The notes beneath the pieces were generated by a model, which was not told the DNA's origin, did not search any database, and was given only the letters and a program-made list of their open reading frames with translations. 39,823 nucleotides of DNA, taken from contig NZ_QMEB01000025.1 in assembly GCF_012912135.1 (NCBI RefSeq), forward strand, positions 1-39,823, read 5' to 3'. Numbering within the stretch: position 1 is the stretch's first letter; each line of letters opens with the position of its first letter. The position numbers and the translations under genes are program-made. Positions 16,563 through 25,786 of the stretch are shown one piece after another. Source of the stretch: Brasilonema bromeliae SPC951. Its GTDB lineage: Bacteria; Cyanobacteriota; Cyanobacteriia; Cyanobacteriales; Nostocaceae.

Positions 16563-18467
16563 ATGAAAAATTTTGAGAAAAAGACATCGAGGAAACAGCA
16601 CCCTGCAAAGAATGCAGCCTTGACTGGAGCGCTAGCAGCCGGTTTAATCATGTTGCCAGGAATGTTAGGGGCGACTCCTGCTTTAGCACAAAAAGGAGAG
16701 CGCGAGCCTCTATCTTATGGTAAACTAATCGAAAAAATAGAGAATAAAGAAGTCAAAAGAGTAGAGCTTGACGAAACCGACCAGCTAGCAAGGGTTTATC
16801 TCAACGGACAAAAGCAAGGTGAACAACCGATACAGGTGCGGCTTTTAGAACAAAACAGTGAGTTAATTAATAAGCTAAAAGAAAAGGACGTTGAGTTTGG
16901 GGAAGCTCCCTCTGCCAATAGTAAAGCGGCTCTCGGACTTTTGATCAACTTGATGTGGATCTTACCACTAGTTGCTCTGATGTTATTGTTCCTTCGCCGC
17001 TCTACTAATGCCTCTAGCCAGGCAATGAACTTTGGTAAAACCAGAGCTCGTTTCCAGATGGAGGCAAAGACTGGAATCAAATTTGACGATGTTGCAGGTA
17101 TTGAAGAAGCCAAGGAAGAACTGCAAGAAGTCGTGACTTTCCTCAAACAACCAGAAAAATTCACTGCTGTGGGCGCACGCATTCCCAAAGGAGTGCTGTT
17201 AGTGGGACCTCCGGGAACAGGTAAAACACTGCTTGCAAAAGCGATCGCCGGTGAAGCAGGCGTACCATTCTTCAGCATTTCCGGCTCAGAGTTTGTGGAA
17301 ATGTTCGTGGGTGTGGGTGCATCCCGTGTGCGTGATTTATTCAAAAAAGCAAAAGAAAATGCTCCCTGTCTGATATTTATCGATGAAATCGACGCTGTAG
17401 GACGCCAAAGAGGTGCAGGTATCGGTGGTGGAAATGATGAACGGGAACAAACCCTCAACCAATTGCTCACCGAAATGGATGGTTTTGAAGGTAACACTGG
17501 TATTATTATAATCGCCGCTACCAACCGTCCAGATGTCCTAGATACCGCGTTGCTTCGACCCGGACGGTTTGACCGACAAGTGATTGTAGATGCACCAGAC
17601 CGGAAAGGTCGTCTGGAAATTTTAAAAGTCCATGCCCGTAATAAGAAAGTTGACCCATCCGTTTCCTTGGAAATTATTGCCCGCCGCACCCCTGGTTTTA
17701 CAGGAGCAGACTTAGCAAACTTACTCAATGAAGCAGCAATTCTGACAGCACGTAGACGTAAAGAGGGTATCACACCGTTAGAAATTGACGATGCTATTGA
17801 CAGATTGACAATTGGGTTGACCCTCAACCCACTCATGGATAGCAAGAAAAAGCGCTTGATTGCCTATCATGAAGTTGGACACGCTCTTTTGTCTACACTT
17901 CTGGAAAATGCTGACCCTTTAAATAAGGTGACAATTATTCCCCGTTCTGGTGGAGTCGGTGGTTTTTCTCAGCAAATTCTCAACGAAGAAATGATTGACA
18001 GTGGGCTTTATACTAAAGCTTGGCTGCACGATAACATCATCATGACTTTAGGAGGAAAAGCAGCAGAAATAGAGGTATTTGGCGAAGCTGAGGTCACAGG
18101 TGGGGCTAGCAACGACTTAAAAGTTGTAACAAACCTTGCTCGTAAGATGGTGACTATGTATGGTATGTCTGAGTTAGGGTTAGTAGCTCTGGAAAATCAG
18201 AGTAGTGATGTTTTTCTTGGCCGAGATTGGATGAATCGCTCTGAATATTCAGAAGAAATGGCGACTAAGATTGACCGACAAGTGCGAGAAATGGCAGTTG
18301 TTTGCTATAGAAAAGCTCGTCAAATTATTCGTGAAAATAGAGCTTTGCTAGATCGCCTTGTGGATTTGCTTGTCGAACAGGAAACAATAGAGGGCGAGCA
18401 ATTTCGTAAGATAGTCTCTGAATATACTCAACTGCCAAAGAAGCAACAATTAGTTGTATCTGGTTAG
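16563..18467 (+). CDS. ftsH: ATP-dependent zinc metalloprotease FtsH
   Basis: A 634-aa membrane-bound AAA+ protease that extracts and degrades membrane proteins; in cyanobacteria FtsH complexes act in photosystem II repair. The order is: hydrophobic segment at residues 20-42 ending in ATPALAQ, soluble lumen-side region, second transmembrane helix at about 122-144, AAA domain with Walker A GPPGTGKT (215-222), Walker B LIFIDEID and second region of homology [21 protein letters not shown] split around the arginine fingers, then the protease domain with H436-E-V-G-H440 as zinc site. The third ligand Asp is in GGASNDL. The AAA part is very close to cyanobacterial FtsH2-type enzymes, whereas the protease domain is noticeably divergent ([15 protein letters not shown]). 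This suggests a paralogue rather than the main FtsH2. AAAGGA precedes the ATG. Confidence 0.95.
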   Translation: MKNFEKKTSRKQHPAKNAALTGALAAGLIMLPGMLGATPALAQKGEREPLSYGKLIEKIENKEVKRVELDETDQLARVYLNGQKQGEQPIQVRLLEQNSELINKLKEKDVEFGEAPSANSKAALGLLINLMWILPLVALMLLFLRRSTNASSQAMNFGKTRARFQMEAKTGIKFDDVAGIEEAKEELQEVVTFLKQPEKFTAVGARIPKGVLLVGPPGTGKTLLAKAIAGEAGVPFFSISGSEFVEMFVGVGASRVRDLFKKAKENAPCLIFIDEIDAVGRQRGAGIGGGNDEREQTLNQLLTEMDGFEGNTGIIIIAATNRPDVLDTALLRPGRFDRQVIVDAPDRKGRLEILKVHARNKKVDPSVSLEIIARRTPGFTGADLANLLNEAAILTARRRKEGITPLEIDDAIDRLTIGLTLNPLMDSKKKRLIAYHEVGHALLSTLLENADPLNKVTIIPRSGGVGGFSQQILNEEMIDSGLYTKAWLHDNIIMTLGGKAAEIEVFGEAEVTGGASNDLKVVTNLARKMVTMYGMSELGLVALENQSSDVFLGRDWMNRSEYSEEMATKIDRQVREMAVVCYRKARQIIRENRALLDRLVDLLVEQETIEGEQFRKIVSEYTQLPKKQQLVVSG

Positions 18468-18519
18468 ATGAAGTCTTGAGTGATATCATGTCCGGATAAA
18501 CACTTATAAAAACGATGAA

Positions 18520-18571
18520 CCTCACCCGCCTCCGGCACCCTCTCCTTAATAAGGAGAGGGTTGGGGTGAGG
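18520..18571. repeat. Dispersed CCTCACCC...GGGGTGAGG palindromic repeat, second copy
   Basis: Outer arms CCTCACCC/GGGGTGAGG and inner hairpin ACCCTCTCCTT/AAGGAGAGGGT. It is related to 7598-7667 and lies 53 bases past the ftsH stop, where it could end the transcript. Confidence 0.8.
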
Positions 18572-18650
18572 TCAAGCAGGAATTATAAGTAATTAAGCGG
18601 ACTTGATATGAGAAATACTCAGCACCCAGTACTCATTCAGTACTTAATTA

Positions 18651-18696
18651 ACAGTTATCAGTTATCAGTAGCCTGTTCCCTGATCACTGATAACTG
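18651..18696. repeat. Inverted repeat with duplicated GTTATCA units
   Basis: ACAGTTATCAGT (with a second GTTATCA immediately after) pairs with ACTGATAACTGT. The loop contains CCTGTTCCCTG, a heptamer-repeat unit. It lies between the convergent ftsH and M23 peptidase genes, just beyond the peptidase stop. Confidence 0.6.
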
Positions 18697-18705
18697 TTTA
18701 CTGAT

Positions 18706-19503
18706 TTAATATCCTGAATCTCCTACAGCTTTTGACTCCTCAATGATGACTTGTGACTGTTGAGAAGTCCAACCCTGCGATGAACTCCTAGCAATTTGCT
18801 GCTGGGAGAACATTTCTCGAAGAACCATTGCTGGATCAACATATTGTTTAGCATACTTGAGTCCCCAATGAAGGTGAGAACCTGTGGTTCGTCCGGTCAT
18901 TCCTACCCGACCAATTCTCATACCAGCGCCCAGTTGCTGACCTTCCGCAATTTGAATTCCACCTGTTCTATCTATCAGATAACGGCGACCATCTACGGTT
19001 TCAACTTGTCCTTGCATATGACAGTAGGTGTGTTCCCATTCGCCAGATTGAATGGCTATATGAGTTCCGCAAGCATCGCGATCGCCAACCTTCATGACCG
19101 TACCTATCCACCAATTGCGAATATAACTCCCTTGTGGCGCGGCGATATCTAAGCCACTGTGAAATTCTAAACTAGAACCGCCAGTTGCAGAACGACGGTA
19201 GCCAAATGCGGATGTGTAGGACTGAAAATGTTCTACTGGAAAAGACGCTGCTAACCAATTATTAGCTCTTGCTATCTGCTTGGTGTTAAATTCTACAGGT
19301 AGTTTTGGCTTGCTGGTCTGAAAATTTTCGACCGGAATTGAGGCTGGTAACGGATTTTTGACAGTTGCTATCTGCTTGGAACTCAATTCTACAGCTTCAA
19401 CTGTTTTTAATTTGGTCAATAGAGTGATAAAACTGACAACACCAATACCTAGTATAGATAGGCTGACTACGGAAAGTGCTACTGTTTGTCGCCACTTACT
19501 CAT
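18706..19503 (-). CDS. M23 family metallopeptidase, membrane anchored
   Basis: A 265-aa LytM-type peptidase expected to cut peptide cross-links of the cell wall. One transmembrane segment (about residues 8-29) anchors it, with the catalytic part outside. The zinc site is complete: H115 and D119 in FHSGLDIAAP, and H212 in SHLHWGL, with the catalytic His at H162 (TYCHM) and H210. The linker holds a tandem repeat: SSKQIATVKNPLPASIPVEN is echoed by NTKQIARANNWLAASFPVEH, about 32 residues apart. This suggests internal duplication. The two Cys (C145, C161) could form a disulphide. It is monocistronic and convergent with ftsH. Confidence 0.88.
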   Translation of the reverse strand: MSKWRQTVALSVVSLSILGIGVVSFITLLTKLKTVEAVELSSKQIATVKNPLPASIPVENFQTSKPKLPVEFNTKQIARANNWLAASFPVEHFQSYTSAFGYRRSATGGSSLEFHSGLDIAAPQGSYIRNWWIGTVMKVGDRDACGTHIAIQSGEWEHTYCHMQGQVETVDGRRYLIDRTGGIQIAEGQQLGAGMRIGRVGMTGRTTGSHLHWGLKYAKQYVDPAMVLREMFSQQQIARSSSQGWTSQQSQVIIEESKAVGDSGY

Positions 19504-19940
19504 TTTTTAGTCCTCTAGCTCTTACTACATATGCGTAAATTGATCTAAATTTCAGCCGGATCAAAGATTTAAATTTTGATTAGGAATTGACATTTGCTTT
19601 GGAGTGCTTTCACCCTGTGACCACTAGAAAAAGCGTATATTTTTTACTGATTCATCGCAATACATTTACCTTGAAAATGTTGCTATGTCAAGTCATTTTC
19701 CCAAAATAGTATTTTTTCAGGTATCAAAATGGCCGGATTTATTTGATAATCAAAAATATAAAATATTTTCTAATTTCATTAGAATTTTAGATACCTTTGA
19801 GCAGTGATGATTTGTTGATAGTTCAGTGCTGTACTAGCTAGTGATCATCAGTTTTCAAAGAAAAGTATTGATAATGACCTTTCTTATTACGTATATACTG
19901 AGTGAAAAAAATGTAAACTTGTGCACAATAAAATGTAATA
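19504..19940. other. Divergent intergenic region, no recognisable element
   Basis: AT-rich DNA between the M23 peptidase and the 162-aa membrane protein. It should hold both promoters. I see no palindrome or repeat that stands out. Confidence 0.3.
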
Positions 19941-20429
19941 GTGGAAGAGTTGCAAATAAGTAACAATGCTGTTAAGTTTATCGTTATTATTATTGGTTTA
20001 ACTTCCCAAACGCAACTTCCACAAGACTTCCACCAAGCCATGCTGACTGAAATATTGCCTTTCAGCTTTGAGTTAGACACAATCGCGATCGCCGGAGCAA
20101 GTTTGTGGTCTTTGGCGCTGTATCTTGGTTTTTCCCCAGTCAGGGAATGGGTGATACTGCAATTGAACCGTTGGTTTAACTTTGCTGAGCGATCGCTCTA
20201 CACGAGTCAGTCAGAATTTGAAAAAACAAGAAAAGCGAGAGAATCACAAAATGCGTTTTACGCCTCAGTTTTCAGTATCCTGCCCTTTCTGGTCATTGGT
20301 GGCTTACTGAATTGGGGAGTAGAAATTAGTTTAGGTTCGAGCTGGGCAATTAGCATGGGGATACTTGCTTGTATGGGTTGTGGCGTGTATGAACTAGGAC
20401 GAAGAGATGGGGAATCTTCTGGGAAGTAG
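19941..20429 (+). CDS. Hypothetical membrane protein
   Basis: 162 aa from GTG 19941, or 129 aa from the internal ATG at 20040 (MLTEILPFSFEL). I do not recognise a family. Three hydrophobic segments are visible: IAIAGASLWSLALYLGF, FSILPFLVIGGLLNWGV and WAISMGILACMGCGVYEL. A basic/charged loop with FEKTRKARESQ sits between the first two. It converges on the metal ATPase gene with only 15 bases between the stops, but nothing links their functions. Confidence 0.6.
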   Translation: MEELQISNNAVKFIVIIIGLTSQTQLPQDFHQAMLTEILPFSFELDTIAIAGASLWSLALYLGFSPVREWVILQLNRWFNFAERSLYTSQSEFEKTRKARESQNAFYASVFSILPFLVIGGLLNWGVEISLGSSWAISMGILACMGCGVYELGRRDGESSGK

Positions 20430-20444
20430 GTTATGTGCCATTCC

Positions 20445-22958
20445 TTAATCCTCAAAAGCCTTAGTTCTAAATAGCCGCATTCCATTTGCCGTAACCAGCA
20501 AGGAAGTTCCTGTATCTGCCAAGACAGCAACAGCTAACCCAACAAACCCAAACGTCGCCAGCAATAGAAACAATGCCTTTGTTACCAAAGAAAAGACTAC
20601 GTTTTGTTGAATAACAGACACCGTGCGGCGGCTTAAATCCACTGCATAGGCAAGTCGTCGCAGGTCACTCCCTACCAGCACCACATCTGCTGTCTCTATG
20701 GCAATATCAATTCCACCCACAGCAAAGCTAACATCTGCCGCAGCCAGGGCTGGTGCATCGTTAATGCCATCTCCAACCATGCCCACAACCCCGTCACGAC
20801 GCAGCTTTTGAATCGCTTGCAGCTTATCTTCGGGCAATAATTCTGCCTGATATTCGTTGATGTTAACCTGTTGAGCAATCTGTTTTGCGACAGCAGCGCG
20901 ATCGCCCGTTAGCATCACTAATCTTTTCAACCCAACTTGTTTGAGGCATCGCACTGCCTCGGAAGCCTCCAACCGTAATCCATCTGCTAAAGCAACAGCA
21001 CCCAACAATCCCGTTTCATTTCCTACCAGCACAGGGGTTTGACCGAAGGTTTCAATCTCAACCAATAAAGATTCAGCATCTGAAGATGAAGGAATACCCC
21101 GATCAGCAAACAAACGCCGATTACCGACAAAGTAAAGTGAATCACCTATTTTTGCCTCAATTCCTTTACCAGGTAGCGCCGTAAACTTGGATGGAGTCTG
21201 TAACTCTATTGATTTCGATTTAGCAGCCTGGACAATTGCTTTCGCTAAAGGATGTTCTGAGTGTTGTTCCAAACTAGCAGCAATTTGAAACACCATATCC
21301 GCACTCACCTTGCCAAAATCGTAAACATGAAGCACCACGGGTAGCCCTTGCGTAATCGTACCAGTCTTATCAAAGGCAAAAGTTGTAAGATGTCCGGCTC
21401 TCTCCAATGCATTGCCCCCTTTGAACAAAACGCCTTTGCGAGTTGCTGCACCAATAGCGCTGACAATCGAAACAGGGGTAGAAATCACTAAAGCGCAAGG
21501 GCAGGCTATTACCAACATCACCAGCGCCCGATAGAACCAAACGTTGAAAGGTTGAGCAAATGCCAAAGGTGGAATCAGGGTGATAGCGATCGCTATTAAA
21601 ATCACAATTGGGGTGTAAACTTCTGCAAACCGATCTACCCACTGCTGAGAAGCAGCGCGGCTTCCTTGAGCTTGTTCCACCAAATTGATAATTTTGGCAA
21701 CGCTGGTATCGTTCGACGTATGGGTAACCTTAACTTCTAAAAAACCTGATTGATTCAACGTCCCAGCATAGACAGTATCGCCAGCAGCTTTATCTTCTGG
21801 GATTGATTCCCCCGTAATTGGAGATTGGTCTATCGCGCTTGTACCAGAAACGACTACACCATCCAACGCCACGCGCTGTCCCGGTCGAATCATCAAAATT
21901 TCCCCAACTTGAACACTTTCAACGGTTACAGTAACTTCTTTATTTCCCCGCTTGACGGTAGCAGTGGGCGGAGTCAAACCCATTAGGGCGCGGATAGCAT
22001 TGCGGGTGCGACCAAAGGTGAAAACTTGCAGTGTTGTGCCTAAAGAGAACAAAAACAAAACAAGCGTTCCTTCAAACCAGTCTCCTAAAATCATTGCCCC
22101 AATAACTGAAATGGTCATCAGCAGATTCATATCGGCGCGGCGCAAGCGCAACTCAAACAAACCTGCCCGTGCTATGGGATAGCCAGCAACAACGATGCCA
22201 ACACCATAAAAACCCCGTGCTATCCAAATGGGTAAGGCTAAATGTTGAGCAAGTAAGCCCAGGACTAACCCCATTCCCGCTAAAATTACGCTTTGTCCCC
22301 GGCGGTTGCTAATCCAGAAAAACCAGTTTGTTGGAGCAGGATTTTGAGAGGGCTTGGGGACTGGATGAGTGTGGTTGTGGTCATGATTATGATTCTGGCA
22401 ATCGTCGTCATGGGTGTGACGATGGGAACTTGCCTCAAAATTCTTCCCAACCGTATAGCCCAGACCCCTAATCCGGTCAGTGATTGCAGTCTCACTCACA
22501 ACAGAAGGATCATAGGACAGTTGCAATCGTTCATTTGCAAAGTTAACCGACACATCCAAAACACCTGCCATTTGCTGCAAACCAACCTCAATTGTCTTGG
22601 CGCAACTGCCGCAATCCATTCCGTTAACTTTCACTTGTAGGCTTTTAGCAGAAGCGACTTCGACCTGTTTGTGGTCATGGTTGTGGTCGCTGTCACAGCA
22701 ATGGGTGTGATTATACGGTTTTACTGCACCACTCAGTTTAGCCGTATAACCCAAAGCAGTTATGCGATTTATAATTTCAGCTTCGCTCAAGAGCTTAGTG
22801 TCATAGGATACTTTAACTTTTGTAGTTGCAAAACTTACAGTCGCTTCCATTACACCGCGTAATGAAAGCAAGCTGGCTTCAATGCTCTTGGCACAGCTAC
22901 CGCAATCCATGCCATCGACTTGTAAAACCTGAGTTTTGAGGGAAGGGGTTTGAGTCAT
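20445..22958 (-). CDS. Zn2+/Cd2+/Co2+-type P1B ATPase with two HMA domains
   Basis: An 837-aa heavy-metal efflux pump in the plasma membrane. It has two N-terminal heavy-metal-associated domains, each with GMDCGSCA (C19/C22 and C116/C119). Two His-rich linkers follow them (HTHCCDSDHNHDH at 84-96 and a longer His/Asp stretch near 185-205). The P-type core contains TGES, the CPC metal site in ACPCALVISTP, the phosphorylation site DKTGT, SEHPLAKAI, MLTGDR and GDGINDAPAL. The last helices (AVLADTGTSLLVTANGMRL) match the P1B-2 group, which transports Zn2+, Cd2+ or Pb2+. It diverges from an ArsR/SmtB regulator across an operator-like palindrome, the same layout as the cyanobacterial ziaA-ziaR pair. 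It is therefore probably a zinc exporter. Confidence 0.93.
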   Translation of the reverse strand: MTQTPSLKTQVLQVDGMDCGSCAKSIEASLLSLRGVMEATVSFATTKVKVSYDTKLLSEAEIINRITALGYTAKLSGAVKPYNHTHCCDSDHNHDHKQVEVASAKSLQVKVNGMDCGSCAKTIEVGLQQMAGVLDVSVNFANERLQLSYDPSVVSETAITDRIRGLGYTVGKNFEASSHRHTHDDDCQNHNHDHNHTHPVPKPSQNPAPTNWFFWISNRRGQSVILAGMGLVLGLLAQHLALPIWIARGFYGVGIVVAGYPIARAGLFELRLRRADMNLLMTISVIGAMILGDWFEGTLVLFLFSLGTTLQVFTFGRTRNAIRALMGLTPPTATVKRGNKEVTVTVESVQVGEILMIRPGQRVALDGVVVSGTSAIDQSPITGESIPEDKAAGDTVYAGTLNQSGFLEVKVTHTSNDTSVAKIINLVEQAQGSRAASQQWVDRFAEVYTPIVILIAIAITLIPPLAFAQPFNVWFYRALVMLVIACPCALVISTPVSIVSAIGAATRKGVLFKGGNALERAGHLTTFAFDKTGTITQGLPVVLHVYDFGKVSADMVFQIAASLEQHSEHPLAKAIVQAAKSKSIELQTPSKFTALPGKGIEAKIGDSLYFVGNRRLFADRGIPSSSDAESLLVEIETFGQTPVLVGNETGLLGAVALADGLRLEASEAVRCLKQVGLKRLVMLTGDRAAVAKQIAQQVNINEYQAELLPEDKLQAIQKLRRDGVVGMVGDGINDAPALAAADVSFAVGGIDIAIETADVVLVGSDLRRLAYAVDLSRRTVSVIQQNVVFSLVTKALFLLLATFGFVGLAVAVLADTGTSLLVTANGMRLFRTKAFED

Positions 22959-23008
22959 GGCAGCTTTGAAGAAAAGATTATGAAGTTAACTGCCAATATT
23001 CTAATACA

Positions 23009-23032
23009 ACAGTTGAATAACTATTCAACTGT
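23009..23032. promoter_or_regulatory. Operator-like 11-2-11 inverted repeat for the ArsR/SmtB regulator
   Basis: ACAGTTGAATA, two bases (AC), then the exact reverse complement TATTCAACTGT. The TGAAtA...TaTTCA core matches the known SmtB/ZiaR-type operator pattern (12-2-12). It lies in the 134-base divergent region, 51 bases from the ATPase start and 61 from the regulator start, so one site could control both genes. Confidence 0.85.
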
Positions 23033-23092
23033 AGAACTGTTCTTATTTTAGGTAGTATTGAAATTGATAACCATTGCCAAAACGGGAACGCC

Positions 23093-23497
23093 ATGAGCAA
23101 GCACAAGGGAAAGCAAAACTTAGACCAGATCCAAAATTCTGATGCGCCAAACTGTAATACCCATCTGGTGCATTTAGATAATGTGCGCTCAACTCAAGCA
23201 CAAATCCTGGCAACTCCCAAAGCACAGCAGATAGCAGAAATCTTTGGGGTGCTGGCAGATCCGAACCGCTTACGCCTCCTATCAGCTTTGGCTGACCAAG
23301 AGTTGTGTGTTTGCGATTTAGCCGCAGTGACAAAAATGACGGAATCAGCCGTTTGCCATCAACTGAGATTATTAAAAGCGATGCGTTTGGTCAACTATCG
23401 CCGATCAGGTCGCAACGTGTATTACAGCTTGGTTAACAGTCACATCGTTAACCTGTATCGCTCTGTAGAGGAACACTTAGATGAATCAAGTGTTTAG
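23093..23497 (+). CDS. ArsR/SmtB family metal-sensing repressor
   Basis: A 134-aa winged-helix repressor that should release DNA on binding metal, de-repressing the divergent ATPase. The DNA-binding part is FGVLADPNRLRLLSALADQE, then the recognition helix ESAVCHQLRLLKAMRLV. Two sensor sites can be examined. An alpha3N-type site is possible, with C72 and C74 (ELCVCDLA) plus C21 in the N-terminal arm. The alpha5 site aligns with SmtB D104-H106-H117-E120 as N115-H117-H128-E131, so one ligand is Asp to Asn. That mix makes the sensed metal less certain (zinc, cadmium or cobalt). The start is ATG with a weak ribosome binding site. Confidence 0.92.
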   Translation: MSKHKGKQNLDQIQNSDAPNCNTHLVHLDNVRSTQAQILATPKAQQIAEIFGVLADPNRLRLLSALADQELCVCDLAAVTKMTESAVCHQLRLLKAMRLVNYRRSGRNVYYSLVNSHIVNLYRSVEEHLDESSV

Positions 23498-23697
23498 GTG
23501 CTGGTTTATCTTGTTATCAAGATATGCCCCCTCCGCATACCTGTTAAAGTGTAACTATTGGGGGTAGATTTTGACATCCTTGCCAAAAGGTTCAAGTGGG
23601 CACAAAACTACGTTCATGCGGATTTTTGGTTTGCATATTTTTGACGCGAACTTTGTGATTTTTGTCCAAAATCCAATCAACAAACAGGAGTGAAAAA

Positions 23698-24420
23698 ATG
23701 CAAATCGAACAGACAGAGGTGATGATTCCCACGCCCGAGGGACAGATGCCCGCCTTCTTGTGTACACCTGCTGAGCATGGCCACAAGCCAGCTGTTATCC
23801 TTCTGATGGAGGCATTTGGCTTAACATCGCACATCCGAGACGTTGCAGCCCGGATTGCTAACGAAGGTTACGTGGTTCTCGCACCAGACTTGTATTACCG
23901 CGAGTTGCCGAACAACAAGTTTGGATACGATGAGGTTGAGCAAGCCAGGGCCATGATGTTCCGCCTTGATTTCGGTAAGCCCGTGGAGGAGGACATTCGG
24001 GCGGCATTAACTTATGTGAAGTCGCGACCAGATGTTAACCCAGGTAAAGTTGGCGTCACTGGGTTCTGCTTGGGCGGCGGTTTGACCTTTCTCACCGCCT
24101 GCAAGTTGTCGGACGAAATCGCGGCGGCAGCTGCCTTCTACGGTGTGGTTCTAGATGAGTGGATCGACGCGGTGACAAATATCACCGTGCCCGTATACTT
24201 TTTCTTCGGTGGCGTCGATCCATTCATTCCTAACGAACGCGTTAAACAAATCGAGTCCCGGTTCGAGGAACAAGGCATTGAGTACACATTGAAAGTTTAC
24301 AGCAATGCCGACCACGGTTTTTTCTGCGACGAGCGTTCTTCCTACAACAGTTCAGCAGCTGAAGACTCTTGGCGCGAACTTACACGGTTCTTCCATAAAC
24401 ATCTACAGGAAGCCGTCTAA
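23698..24420 (+). CDS. Dienelactone hydrolase family protein
   Basis: A 240-aa alpha/beta hydrolase. The ATG at 23698 is chosen over a TTG 36 bases upstream because AGGAG sits eight bases before it. The family's Cys-His-Asp triad is visible: C124 in GFCLGGG, Asp in FFGGVDPFIP and His in ADHGFFCDE. EAFGLTSHIRD in the N-terminal part is also typical. Members hydrolyse dienelactones or other carboxylic esters and lactones; the cellular substrate here is unknown. Third codon positions look richer in G and C than in the neighbouring genes, which hints at horizontal acquisition. Its 3' end overlaps the convergent LpxB-related gene by 41 bases. Confidence 0.88.
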   Translation: MQIEQTEVMIPTPEGQMPAFLCTPAEHGHKPAVILLMEAFGLTSHIRDVAARIANEGYVVLAPDLYYRELPNNKFGYDEVEQARAMMFRLDFGKPVEEDIRAALTYVKSRPDVNPGKVGVTGFCLGGGLTFLTACKLSDEIAAAAAFYGVVLDEWIDAVTNITVPVYFFFGGVDPFIPNERVKQIESRFEEQGIEYTLKVYSNADHGFFCDERSSYNSSAAEDSWRELTRFFHKHLQEAV

Positions 24421-25786
24421 CTTCCTGCTTGCCTAATTCTTCCTCTACTAAAGTTGCTAGCTTTTGTGCTGCACCAGGTTCACCTCGGATACTCCGCAGC
24501 TTGGCTCGAATTTCTGCTAACTTTTCTGGATGAGCAAGAAAATCTAAAACCATTTCTCCTACTTCTTGGGATTGAAGCTTTCCGACTAATTCTGGTACGA
24601 CCATTTCTTGCGCCCAAATATTGGGCCATGCTAGCAAACCCAATCGTCTCAGTACTAGCCAATTAATCACCTTAGCAAAACCAGAACCAACTATTGGCAA
24701 ATTTGCTAATAAACCAGGTAAACCATCCCAAGATCTCATCGCATCTAGCTGTTGTGTTGGTAGCAAAACAATCATTGGCACAGCTAATGCACCCAGTTCA
24801 GCAGTGTTTGCTCCTACTGTCGTTAGGCAGAGGCAACACTGGGATAATAAGTCGTATGCTGGCGTCTGAGTCCACAGTTGGACACATAAACCTGTTCCTG
24901 TTTTCAGTTCGGGACGCTCTGAATGAGTGCCGAGTTTTGGGACAATTAAAGAAGCACCACTAAAACCAAAGGTTTGAACAAAAGAGTTTTTCTCTGGATC
25001 GGCAAACTTAGCTAAAGCTTGTAAATCCAAAGTCGGGGCGACAGGAATGACAAACTTGGTTTGTGGTCTTTTTGCATGGACATATTCCGCAATTGCCAAA
25101 GTTAAGGGCACCCCTTGCATCAACTTTGACGGCTTTGAACCAGGAAGTACGCCAATGAGTTCAGTATGAGGTGGGGAGGATGAGGAAGAGACTCCTAATT
25201 TTGAATTTTGAGATTGCGTCGCTTCGCTCGCAACGCTACGCGATTTTGAATTGCTTTCTCCCCCTGCTCCCTCTGCTCCCTCTGCTTCCCCTGCTTCCAA
25301 ATCCTGGGCTTCTTGCATCAAATCTCCCACAACGCTAAACTTGTGGGCAAATTTTTTAGGAACACGCTCAGCTACTGCAGGTTTCATGACTCCAAAGCGG
25401 TCAATCATACTGTGCCAACGTGCATCCCATTCAGCGTAGACAACAGTGCGATACCTTAGCCTTTTGCCGATGACAACAGAAAAAAACTGATCCCCGCCCA
25501 GGAAAACAACGACACCGCGATCGCGCCAATCCCAATTCTCAAATGTCTTTCCCCACAGCAAGAACTGCCAAAAATGTTCTGCTGCTTGCACTCGGTCAAC
25601 TTCGGGATAAGATTTCGCAATATCTGCTTCTTTGCCACTGGAGTTTGGACAAGGTGACAAAACCACAGAAATTCTTATTTGATTTCGGTCATCTCCTAGT
25701 TGTTGGCGTAATTGCCTAACGACTGGAGGTACCCAAGTTGTTACCTCTCCAGGAGCGTTTGAAAGAATCAGAATATCAGCAGTCAT
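24380..25786 (-). CDS. Lipid-A-disaccharide synthase-related protein
   Basis: A 468-aa GT-B-fold protein of the cyanobacterial LpxB-related family (conserved, function unproven). The N-terminal domain starts ILILSNAPGEVTTWV and contains VVFLGGDQFFSVVIGKRL. The C-terminal, nucleotide-sugar-binding-like half has IGVLPGSKPSKLMQGVP and TVGANTAELGALAVPMIVLL. Between them lies a low-complexity insert (about residues 165-210: AGEAEGAEGAGGE, then SKSRSVASEATQSQNSKL and SSSSS). It is encoded by short tandem repeats and a dispersed palindrome, not seen in compact relatives as I remember them. The last 13 residues are encoded antisense to the dienelactone hydrolase end. The ATG lies inside a CATGAGT heptamer array. 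Confidence 0.82.
   Translation of the reverse strand: MTADILILSNAPGEVTTWVPPVVRQLRQQLGDDRNQIRISVVLSPCPNSSGKEADIAKSYPEVDRVQAAEHFWQFLLWGKTFENWDWRDRGVVVFLGGDQFFSVVIGKRLRYRTVVYAEWDARWHSMIDRFGVMKPAVAERVPKKFAHKFSVVGDLMQEAQDLEAGEAEGAEGAGGESNSKSRSVASEATQSQNSKLGVSSSSSPPHTELIGVLPGSKPSKLMQGVPLTLAIAEYVHAKRPQTKFVIPVAPTLDLQALAKFADPEKNSFVQTFGFSGASLIVPKLGTHSERPELKTGTGLCVQLWTQTPAYDLLSQCCLCLTTVGANTAELGALAVPMIVLLPTQQLDAMRSWDGLPGLLANLPIVGSGFAKVINWLVLRRLGLLAWPNIWAQEMVVPELVGKLQSQEVGEMVLDFLAHPEKLAEIRAKLRSIRGEPGAAQKLATLVEEELGKQEVRRLPVDVYGRTV
25190..25300. repeat. In-frame repeat insert in the LpxB-related gene
   Basis: The stretch holds GCGTCGCTTCGCTCGC/AACGCTACGCG-type dispersed palindrome DNA at about 25215-25242 and tandem CTCCCTCTG/CTTCCCCTG units at about 25267-25297. 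Both are translated without shifting the frame and give the low-complexity insert in the protein. Confidence 0.6.

Noticed and set aside
16796..17845. Long (349-codon) minus-strand frame
   Set aside because: Antisense shadow of ftsH; Ser- and Arg-rich composition typical of such shadows.
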